From Cristatella mucedo (lineage: Eukaryota > Bryozoa > Phylactolaemata > Cristatellidae): a stretch of DNA of 64,000 nucleotides. Numbering within the stretch: position 1 is the stretch's first letter; every line of letters starts with the position of its first letter. Made by a program: the position numbers and the translations under genes. Below the pieces are notes generated by a model. It had not been told where the DNA came from. It made no database searches and saw nothing but the letters and a program-made list of their open reading frames with translations. Below are positions 47,633 to 59,600 of the stretch, piece by piece. Where the stretch lies: positions 2,657,501 to 2,721,500 of the forward strand of contig WPIO01000005.1 of assembly GCA_009760855.2 (NCBI GenBank), read 5' to 3'.

Positions 47633-50600
47633 AGCAACAAATAATTAAGATGTCAATAGTGGTGATGTATTTCTACATAGAAAATATCAAAATCATGCAT
47701 CTCTGAGCAATAATGCCTCTCACTTATCATAACCGTACCTATCTCCTTGACTTAATCTTGTGATCCACAATAGAACATACGTGCCAAATGCTCAACCACT
47801 AAATGATTTTAGGAAAATTCAATTTTGATTATGGTATAATCTATTACTATGATAACAGAAAAACTCATCGCATGCACAAATATGGGTTTTTTTATTTCCT
47901 ATCAGACTCTGGGACATATCTGCTACGTTTCTGGTAATTAGCAGATTTCAAAATAATCACTAATTTCTTCGAAACAGCAAACTTTTTCGGTAGTATCAGC
48001 ATGCCACATTCAATATTTTGAGTCATAAGTGAGAAATTACACTCGCTGTGCTGAAATTATATATATATAGGGCTTCGCTACCGAATATACCACAGCGGTT
48101 CAATGAAGTGAATGATGGCATGCAAGTCATTCATTTAATGTATTCGTCATGCAAAAAAGTATGAATAAGGAATCTAGAGTCAGGCTTAAGCCAGAAAGCT
48201 AAAGCACGCAAGAAGACATACAGTGGCACCAAGTAGCATTGCCTTTGGCTAGTAAGAGCACTAAATCATGATGTGTGAGCACTCAAAGTACACGGGAACA
48301 TAAACACTTCATCAGTGATTCGAAAGCACTGATGAGCTGAACACATTGGTTTTAGCTTAAGTTTTCTTCATTTTGTTTGCTGGTAGTGACCAAAGCCGAG
48401 CAACTTAAGGCTACCGGTGTGAAACAACTGATAAATATTAGACTATGAGTAGGAGGCATCACAACAAACATTTTTCTTGACGACACACTATACTATAGAG
48501 AATTACATCGAAATGGTACCTTTCCACAGATGTATCCAACCAGGGGTACCAAAATGCAGTAGGTGCCTGGAATGGCCAGGAAAATTCCTCCAATTGCTGC
48601 CGTGCCCAGTGTCGGGTTTATCTAGAAATGCACACGGGATAAGTTCATTCACAGTATTTACAAATGAGCATTAGAGATTGAGGCAAGCATTACAACTAGA
48701 GCACAACCGCTACCCCAGCTCTGGTCCATCGCAGGCTCTGTGCTAAACATGCTGTCACCTCTCATCTATGCCTATTGGTTAAAGCTGGGAGGCACGGACT
48801 GGCCCATGCACCACCGTCCCTACCTTACCTCTAAGAAACCATGTTTTCTCCTACCTACTCCATAAATTCAACCAACTAAGTATATCTAATGATATTAACT
48901 AATGAGAATAGCTTTAAGCACACGTCGGTAGCAGAGACCTGATATTCTCATCTAATAGTCAACCATCTACTGCGAACCGCATTTCTTCGAGTGTCATAGG
49001 TGTTGATATTTTACGGGATCGTTGAATTATCTCGGTCATTATCCACAAAGACCTTCTGTTCAAGCTTATGGAGGAGCTGTACATGTCCCCAACAATTAAA
49101 TCATTCGGATTAGTAAATATGCCACCCTAAGACAGGAAAACTTGCATTTATGTATAGGTATATCCGTGCCTCATTTACTTTCAATTGATAGCAGAGGGTA
49201 GAAATTACTAGGTGATTTAACCGCCTCTTTTATGTAGCAACAGAATGGAAATTATAATAACAGTAATGCATTGGACACGGCGCCCATAGAGAACTCAATT
49301 TTTACTAGGCTCTTGATAATTGCTAAGAAGGAAGTACAATCGTAAGGTCAGTGATAGCATGCTCGGTAAACAAGAGTAACATGCTAGAGCGTCAGCATTC
49401 CGGTGTGGTTAGTGGCAGCGTGCAACAGTGTCAGTACCCATGAGCAAATAAAGGACGAATCACAGGGACAAAGTAAATGCTGTGATAAATAGAAATAATT
49501 TTAGTTTTTTTAACATGAACAAGTCAGGAGATGTCGTGACCCAGGTCGGGAGAGAGTTCTAGGCTTTGGGAGCATACGAATTAAACGTTCGATCTCCGAA
49601 GGATGTTATGTTTGTACGAGGTATAGTTAAACAGTTAGACTCCGAAAAGCGAGTGGTGCGATGCCTAGACCGGTGAGGCAGTAGATCTGATAGATAGGAT
49701 GGAGCGAAATAATGAAGGGACCTGAAAGTGAGTGGAAAAAACCTTGAATTCGACGGGTTTCTTGACTGGGAGCCAGTGCAGGTCGGTGAGAAGTGGCTTT
49801 ATGTGTCAACTGTGATGCTCATGACAGACAAGTCTAACTGCAGAGTTTTGCACCAGCTGTCAGTACCTGAGTGCACTTGCCGGTAGGCCAGCAAGCAGTG
49901 AGTTACAGAAGTCGAGACGGGATGTCACAAATGCGTGGACCAATTTAAATGTGGTATCCCTGCTTTTAAAATCCCAAATTTTAACGATGCTATGTTCTTT
50001 AAAGTAAATATACTTGACTGAGGAGCTGCTTAGGTCATCCAAGGAAAGCTCACTTTGGAGCATGACACCTTGGTTTCGCGCAGGTTCAAAATGAGATATG
50101 CTGGTAGAGCCGATGTTGAGCATTAGCCTTTCCGATTTCTATATTGCCCTTGGTTTGCTCATAACTAGGAAGATGGTTTTACCGTCATTCAATTTAGGAA
50201 AGTTGTCTGCCATCCATTTGCGGATGTCATCAAAACATGCAGCAATAGAGTTGAGAGAATTCGACGTGCTGGATGGGAGGAATCAAAGCAAAGGTGCAAC
50301 TAAGTGTAATTCGCATAGAAGTAAAATCCTAGATTTTGCTTGTAAATCACATGGGCAAGAGGGAAAGTGAGTAAATACCGTAAACAGAACTGGACCAATA
50401 CGGAGCTCTGAGGTATCCCATATTTCAGAAGCGACTTTACGGCTATCACCACTGCTTGCAGTGGAAGTAAAAGACCACCAAATGCATTATTCGAACCCAC
50501 AAATTCGTGATCGACGTCTTGGAAAGCATGCGCCTTACCTATTGGGCAACCACCCATGAATGGATGCATGAATAGTCAAATCGTAGGAACAAAAATATTC

Positions 50601-53600
50601 GCTACATCAGAATTTAATGAGGTCAAACTTCGAAAACAATGCATGCTACCGTAGTATCCAAAAGGGTGTACACGTTGAAGTGATGTCCCCAAAAGGCTCA
50701 AAATGGCCTGGTGCAGCCAATTGCAGAAAGACTCTGCTCACTCCATAGCAGTTTCAAATGGCCGTTGTCTTAATGACAGCATTTACTTTGTCCCTGCAAC
50801 TCGTCCTTAATTTGCTCATGGGTGCTGATACTGTTGCATGCTGCTACTAACCACACTGGAATGCTGACCCTGTGCATGTCACCCCTAGCATGGAGCACCT
50901 ATTTTTTATGTCAAGTTGTGTCAAACTAATCAGAACAAAGGCACCAATTAATGAAACATTACCACAAGCTATAATAGGAATTTATAAAATAATTCGCTAT
51001 ACCATATTTCATAAATAGCAAAAATTAAGCGAAGCAGGCTAGAGCTCTGGTTGTTGTTATAACTTATTTTGTAAGCACATAGGAAGCACGGAAATTCATG
51101 GCATGTAGAAAATCTCTGTTCTAAAAGTACCCGTTGCATTCAGGGCTAATCATGCTAAGAGCAAGGTGAACTCAGCTCTTTGGGAGCACTTTATAAAGCA
51201 GCATGCTTATTTATTGATTATTTACTTCTGCGTTTACGAGTGCTATCGACTTTTCCAGGAGCTAGCTCTTCGATGAAAGCTTGATATGTATGAGCTAGCA
51301 TCAAACCAGAGTGCTCAACTTTAAAAAAGCTTCTTCGATGGCTAAGGTCATTAGGAAGCCACTAGCAGACCCAGATCACGTGGATCCTTGCTGGCCTTCC
51401 ACTAACAATGGTACAATAAAACGTCATGGCAGCATCAAAAGACTAGCCCGTTTGGTCAAGACTCAGCTCCTTAAAAGCTTCTAGCTGCGATTAGGAATAG
51501 TCCGATTCAACGTCTGCCCTATACAGTAGAACAACCCGCATGGCTTTTCATTGTTATGATACTTCGAAAGAAAATCAAATGAATATTGGGCTTTGTTGTA
51601 TTCTCTCCTTCTAGACATGTGTCTCCTAACTCTTTATGAGGAAACATAAGGCACAAAGTAAGGCTATCCGGCGGGTTTGAAAATGAGGACAAGGTCAAAG
51701 CTAGACGAAGTAGATGCATAAATAGACAACGGAGAGAGACACGGGGAGAGGGGAACGATACTAGCGAAAAACAGACAGGGAGACAGCAAGAGAGAGCAAA
51801 AGAGAGAGAGAGGGAGAGGGAGAGGAACACACAATAAAGAGAGGGGAAATTTTAGGACGTGGGAGAGGAAGGAAATAAAAAAGATGAGACAAGCAAGATA
51901 GATGCCTGTGGATAGATGGATTAAAGGACGAACGAATGGAAGGAAAGACGGATGGGATGATAGAGGGACAAGTAGTTAGGTAGAAAGAAGAGAGAGACAT
52001 TGTTCGTTCTTTATGGATTTGACCCAGCCGCTACCAGACAAGAGCTTGTATAGTTCTAATTCTTTGCTTTTTAACTAGAAGCTTAATTCAGCTCAAAGAT
52101 ATATGCTAGTCCATGCAGTGTTAAACTTTCTTCAACGTCTACCTGCTTTCCGAGCACATCATGCTTGACCGGTCTCTTAAAGATGGGATGGTTTGCAGTT
52201 AGGTTAGGTGTACCGTAAGGTATTCAGTGACTCAGCAGGCTAACTGAAAAGTGCAACTAATATACACGGGCCTCTGTGATCAAATCAAATGAGGTTCTGC
52301 TGATCGCTTGGACAATAGCTATCATTGAAGCTCCTCTCTACCGATTATAGTACTACTGTGCCACGTAAAATCATGATTATTCACACTGTGTCTTAACGAA
52401 AGTGGTTGTTAACTAAGCACCATACTGTTTGCAATATTAAAAAACAACGATAGACAAATTAAAGGAAGATAAGTGCAAGATCATAGGTGACGTGCATGGC
52501 TGGTGCGAACCGAGTTATTCGCAAACTCAGCATGCATAGGATACCATCTGTAAGCAATTTTGGCCTCTACTTTCTGTTACAACACCAAACCAGAAAGCTT
52601 GATGCGAAAGAAACATCGTTACAAAAGTCAGCTCACCTCTAGAATTCTCTTTGACAATGCTGGATCCAAAAAGACGAATTGTATGCTGCTGCCATATATA
52701 TTAAAACAAGCTAAGAGGACATCCGGAATTTTCAGTAAGACAATAGGTGATCCCACGTCTTTGGTATGGTGTCCTAAAATATGGGACAGTCAAAGGAGTA
52801 ATCAGCATAATTAAAGTTGTGACGTTGTTTGTGTTTTAAGCTCTTATCTTATTCTTGGCTTATTTTAGGGTCTCCTAAGTCTACCCACAAGGTAAATGCA
52901 AACACGCTCTTTTTATGCCAAAGATATTATAGGCTCTAAACGTGTCTTTTTAAGTTTTTTAGCTTATATCCTAAAGCCGGATTTTCTATTCAGCCCACTG
53001 CCTCTCGGCAGTTGTGCCTTAATAGCTAGCTCGAATGAAAGTACTGATTGGTCTGACTATTGAACATACGTTTGGTCTTTAATTTTAAATACAAGGATGA
53101 GAACTTGGTATATGGATTATCTCTTTCCTGTTTTTTTTAGTCGGCCGACTTGTTTGAGATGTGAATTTGAAACCTAACAATAAAGATTTAATATCTTAAT
53201 TGAGGCATTGTAACTAAGGTACTATATTACTCTTATTCAGTTGTCTTTGCCACAAAACACGGTTCTATTTTTGCCTACTATGCTTCACTGCTTCGTTCCC
53301 AAATTGTTGAACTAGCACCTAGATGGAAGGTTAGCAATTCATAGAAGGAGCTCAAATGCAGGCAAAGGATATAAGCTCGGGTGTATATCATCAGGCTGTT
53401 TGCTCTACATGTCTAGCTGCCCATGTGTTCTATTTTAAAATGCTAGAGCATAACTGGTTAAGTCTCCAATAAAAATTCTTTATCTACTACAAATCATCAT
53501 GGATGTGCCTATTAATATTTATAATTGACCAACCATTTGATATACAAAATGGCAGGATCAACATCACATTAATACCGGCCTATTTCTTTCAGGATGAATA

Positions 53601-56600
53601 GGTATCACTGTATGGCTGTCTTTTTTATAGTTGACGAAATGTCACTAGGGGGTTGTTAGACAAGAAAAGAATTGTATTTTTAAATAGGTCAAAATAATTG
53701 TTTGCGATTTTTACGTGAAGAGTGCTGTTACACATTATTTGGTAAAATAACTGAAAGAACTAGTTATGTTTCCCATGACAATATTCATTCCTTGTTAGGC
53801 TTTTTTTTAATTCTGAGCATAGAATATGGTACTAACTAATGTTCAAGAAACTGCACTGGAGTACAGGGTGATTAAATCATATAATAATGTTCATGAACGT
53901 GGATACGCTACAGGAGTTCTTCTTCTATGCTTATCTTTAAGCTTAAATGCTCAAATATTGCAGAAACTGTGTTGGTAAATAATGGACGTGTATTAATCGC
54001 GAGTCAGATTTTTTAATAGAGTGATTATTAAACGCACAGCTGTCATTTTTTCCAAATTAAACACATCAGCACTAAGCTGCTTGCGATTATGACTATAATA
54101 TTTCATAGAAAAAGAGTTGATCAACCACAACATGGCTCCTTACCTATAATGGGTATGAATATGCAAGAGAGAACTGATGAGAATAGCAGCATACCTCCAA
54201 CGACCAAGAACGGCAACTTGAATCCGCCAACCTAAAAGAAGTGACACAGTCATTTGACCAGCTATAGCTGCGCTTTTCCGAACCCTCAGCCACATGCAGC
54301 ACGAAAAGCACTTCACCTTAGGTGATTCCTTGAAATGCCATTCTGTTGAAAGGACAAAATAGCATAATCTTACTTACCTTCGGATCTCGAAACTTATAAA
54401 TTGTGAAGCGTCTATAACTGCATAATAACCGCAGAACAATGCTCAACTCATGCATATTAATCATAATAATGATAAACTTGATAAAGCACCCTCAGAGAAC
54501 TCAATTTCTTTCTAAGCATTTTACCTTTGCTGCGAAGGAAACGCGATCGGTGGTGAGTGGTATCATGCTTGATAAACCACAAGAATAACATGGTTAGGGG
54601 TGACATGCACAGGGTCAGCATACAAGTTTGGTTAGTGCAAGCATACAAGAGTGTCAGCGCTCATAAGCATATACAAGATGAATTACGTGGACCCACTGAA
54701 TGCGGTTATAAATCGGTGCGTTTTGATTTCAATTTGGTCAAGTCAGAGGATGTCGCGAAGGAAGACTGGAGTGAGTTTCAGGCTTTTAGTGCATCCGAAC
54801 TAAATGCACGGTCTCCAAAGGATTTGAATTTTGTACGAGGAATACCTACACATTTGGATTCCGACAAGCAAGTGGTACGAGGCTTAGCCTGGTGGGGGAG
54901 TTAATCTGACAGGTAGGCTGGAGCCAAAGAAAGGAAGTGACCTAAACCGAAGCGAGAAAACCCTGAAGTCGACCCTTGGCTAGACTGGGAGATGGTGCAG
55001 ATCGGCGAGAAGCTCTGTGATGTGGCAACTGCGACACTCACGACAGAGAAGCCTAGCTGCTGATTTTTGCGCCAGCTGTGAGCGCCTCATTGCATATTCC
55101 TGTAAGCACGCAGTCATTGAGTTCCAGATTTCAAGACGGGATGTCAGAAATTTTTGGATCCTTTGCAGCAAAGGTAAAGTGCCTAGAAATAAATTGACTT
55201 CTCTTCCGGCATTTTATGAAGTGTATTACTGTCATTATTGTTGTTATTATCAACTTATATGTGGTTTCCCTATCTAAACAAGCTCGAATTTAAGCAATTG
55301 CATGTAGCTGACAGTAGGAAGACTTGATCTTGGAGCTTATGTGGTCGTCCAACAGAAGGTAACTTTGGAACATGACGATAAGATTCCGTGCAGATTTAAA
55401 AGGAGATATGCAAGCAAAGCCAATTTTGAGCGTTAGCCTTTCCCATTTCTGAATCAAACTTGGTTTGACCATAACTAGAAGTTATTTGTTTCATCATTTA
55501 ATTTAAGAAAATTTGCTGCCGTACATGTGTGGATGTGATTAATGCGTGCTGCCAGCAAGGAAGTTGAGAGTCACCGACATGCTGGAGGAGTGAAGGGATC
55601 AAAGAAAAGGTAAAGCTGAGTGTCATCGGCATAAAAGTGAAAGCTTATATTGTGCTTAGCAATCGCATCGGCAAGAGGGAGAGCATAAACCGTGAAAACA
55701 ACCGGACCTAGAACGGAGCCCTGAGGTACCACATATTTCAGAGGTACCTCGGATGATTTTTGTCCATTCACGTCAATATTCTGGAGTCTCCCACTGAGGT
55801 AGGACCTGAACTATTGCAGAGCAAAGCCAGTGATGCCGAGGCGAGATGGGAGCTCTCAAGACGGACTTGGGGATCGATAGTATCAGAAGCTGCCGAAAGA
55901 TCGAGAAGAACAAGCTGAGATACTCAACCCATATCTGCATTCCTAAATAGGTTTTTATACACTTGAAGCAATGCTGACTCTGCTGAGTGATGATCCCTAA
56001 AGCCAGACTGGAAATTACTAGCAAGGTTTGAAGTTTTAATATATGAGTTCAGCCGGTCTCCTACGACAATTTCCAGTGGCTTTAATAGAAATGGCAGAAG
56101 GAAGACTATGCGGTAGTTGCTCAATTTCTCTTGGTCTGGTGTCGCTTTCTTGAGTAGTGGACCGACTACAGCTTTTTTGAAGGTGCTGGGACATGACATG
56201 AGTCTGGTGACATAATTATGATGTTATTTATGCATCGTAGCAAACGATCAAAATCAAGCAGATCAATGCAACGTAGGAGCAGGACAGTGGAGATGTGATC
56301 CGAAGGACTTGTTCTCTTCTTCGATTCGGATATGAACTTCAAGATGAGGTCACTAGTGACCTTCTTGAATTTCTACATTCATGTTCTGCAAGGAATTAAG
56401 GTAAAGCATTCTAGAGGATGCTGCCATCGCAGGTATGGACTCCCAGATCTTGTATATCTTCTGCACAAAGAAGCTAACGAAGCGATCAGATAGATCATCA
56501 CAAGGATCTTCAGATAAGGAGCTAACCTGGGAGCAGTTGAGGAGGTGGTTGTTCGTCGACATCAGCTTTTTTGGATTGTGCATCCGTGATTCAGCAATGG

Positions 56601-59600
56601 TTTTTACAAAAGGCAGGCTTGATCTTTGCTAGGATCGATTCGTACAACCTACAGTAGTCCGCGTATGCCTGTCGATGAACAGTCAGTCCTGATCTTGTGT
56701 ATGCTTTTTCGAGCTTGTGCTTAGTAGACCTAGCTATTCTAATATCTGTGGTAAGCTATAGGCCATCTAGGAGATGGCACACAGTGGGCTTATTCAGAGT
56801 TGCAAACTAATCGAGCATGTCAGTTATCGTCGTGTTGCAGCTATATACCAATGATGGCAGATCGGAAGTTGGACTGAGCAGCACAGGTGAGGCAAATATT
56901 CTTGCACGGAAAGTATCGATGTCAAGGGTCTTGAGGTTTCACAATTTACATGTGATTTGGCAGGAGGATGAGTAGGGAACACGGTGTAGACTAAATGAGA
57001 ACTACATGCGGTCAGGTCAGATCAGCACAATTTGGTAATAATTAGTGATGTCAAAGTGCAGTCGCATGAGAAAATGTGGTTGGGTGAGTGACCTTTGATG
57101 TAAGTAGGGCCATGCACGTAAGCTACTAGAGATAATGAGTCAGCCAATGCACGAAATTCAGTGCTGAAGGCTTCAAAGAAGTGATCAAAGTGAATGTCAA
57201 AATCACCCATAACGAGAAAGCGTCGGTTTCTTGCACACAGAATCGATATGAGATCGGAGAAATCTGAGATAAATGAATATTTGATATCTGGTAGACGATA
57301 GACTACGGCCACCGTCGGTAGCTTGTTTTCGGATGAAATAAATACACTCAATTTGAAAGAATGCTTCGAGGATACTTCAAATAACTTGAAGTTGAATTTC
57401 GAGCGCGAAATACTGGCAACTCTGCCTCCAGTTTTGAATGATCTAGTCGGTTTAGTGTCTTTAATTGTCGTCAGTTTATCGATTTTAGCCAATTTTCAGT
57501 CAAAGTGAACGATTCGAGGCCATTTTCAGAAATAAGGTAGCTTAGTACTAAAGGTTTATCTCACGTTGAACGATGATTCAAAAGACAAGCTTTAAGTTAG
57601 GCCGCCGTAGCTATAACTTGACTGATGACCACTAAGTGAGAGATATCACAGTAAAGCTTGCGGAGGGGCGTGCTGAGGGGTTCGAGACAATGCTAGAAAT
57701 ACTAAACGAGCTAGTACTCGGCTCGGAGTTCCCGCCAAACGAGCTGTGCTGAGCTGGCAGCTCCGGCCACCATGTGGCTGCTCTGGGACGCTTTTCTTTT
57801 AATGCATATTTCACGAATCTTTGCAACAGCAGTAAAATTTAGGAATGCATTTGAACTACGATGACGAAGCGACAATAGGTGATCACGATCATAACTAACA
57901 TGCAAGTTACTAGTTACTAGCCGCCGGCGTAGGTTAAACCTGCCGCTGGCTTATGGGACCAGCAGCCCGACGCGATAGCATTTAGATATCCACTCGCGCG
58001 TAATTTCTTACAAGCTACAGCCAAAAAAAATTCGGAATTCTACTCATAGAGCGAAATATAGATATATAATCAGAGCTTGCTCTTGTGTTAGCTTGTGCAA
58101 CAGGGAAATCATGGTGGCGAAAATGGCGAAGTCATGTATCTCGATTTGATATTGATAGCAGCAATAGGCGAATATAACTAGTAACAAAGCTGTGGCAGGG
58201 ATTTTGCCAATGCCGAGATACAGCCTCTCACCAGCGTATGAATCAAGGGCTCCCTCAGCCTGCCAGAACTGCCAAGCTAGGCTGAAATCATACACACTAT
58301 GGCCAAAAGGGGCAGTACTCTTCATTAGACAGCCCAGTGGAACTACACCAGAAGAGGCGTCGGGAGGTTTACAGGCTACATTGAGTGATGATCTCAATAC
58401 TTCAGCGCTTCCGTGCCAAGCTAATAGTGTCTTTCTATCACCAAAATTCGTTTTAGGAGTTTCAACTGATGTAAATCCTATCTTTTGATAGCAGCAGGGA
58501 CCGATGAGATGCCCCCGCTCGACACAGTCTTTGTGCCAAATATTGACCACTGCACTAAAAACCTAAGGAAAAACCAGACTTGACATTTTTTTAACGTAGC
58601 TACTTATGATTTTTGAAAAAATAAGTAAACTTATAATAAAATATAAATTTTGGATATATTTATATGCATTTACTTATATATACACTGAGTATTTTCCAAG
58701 CTGCAGTAAAACTTCTACTTGCAATAGTTCATTCCTTTAATTTTATGTGGACGATGCTGATAAATGTACACAGCTGGCAATACTTGGGGTGATCATTTCA
58801 TCTTCACAAACAAAAACTTATGGATACCATTTTGGTGTGGGCTCATAACGAATTTGTATTGGAGCTAACGATTTAGATATCACTGCTGGTGTTTATTTAA
58901 AAAATTATTATCACTTATTTGGCGATAAAGCAAATGCATGCTTACAGCAGAAGGTTCCCCATTCATGTGTGCTTTTCTCATATTATATTCTTAATTTGAC
59001 ATCCAAGTTCTCGTTTAGATTGAGTAATGGCTTTAGTTTTTCATCATTGACGTAAAATTATTGCAATCTGAAAAGTTTGATCTCACTTCAAGTTGAGCTG
59101 GCACCGCTCTGATTGCAGGTCTGGTTACAGATCTGTGAGGCTTATAGCTGTGCAGCTACGAGCATGCAAACTTTGCAATGATCCTCCAAACTCTGAATGC
59201 TGCAGCTGACCGTAAAAAAACGTCACTGTTGAACAGATGAGACCGCAAGCTTTGTGCTAGCCCTGCAGAAGCGTAAAATTATTTGTCTACAACGAGTGGT
59301 TTTGTCTGATACTTGTATTGTACCTGTACATCTGCTAACATTCCTGAATAGTACCCCGGTGCATTCAAATATATCTTAGCTGGTGATGTCCACTAGGAAG
59401 AGTTGGCTTGGTTGCTCAATCAGAAGAGCACTGGATCGAGTAACCAATGGCTGGGGCTCATTCTGGAGATGAAAGCCGTATTCGGAACTCGATTGCTTGG
59501 TCGATGTTCTCCGATCTGCTTGAATTTTGAAATTACTTTACACCTACCAATATCCTCGTAGGGTCTGAATTATTGAAAGCTTGCCGTCTGTTGAAGTAAA

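Noticed and set aside
51519-52000. Ser/Leu/Pro-rich minus-strand frames
   Set aside because: They arise from the purine-rich tract on the plus strand; no start context or domain.
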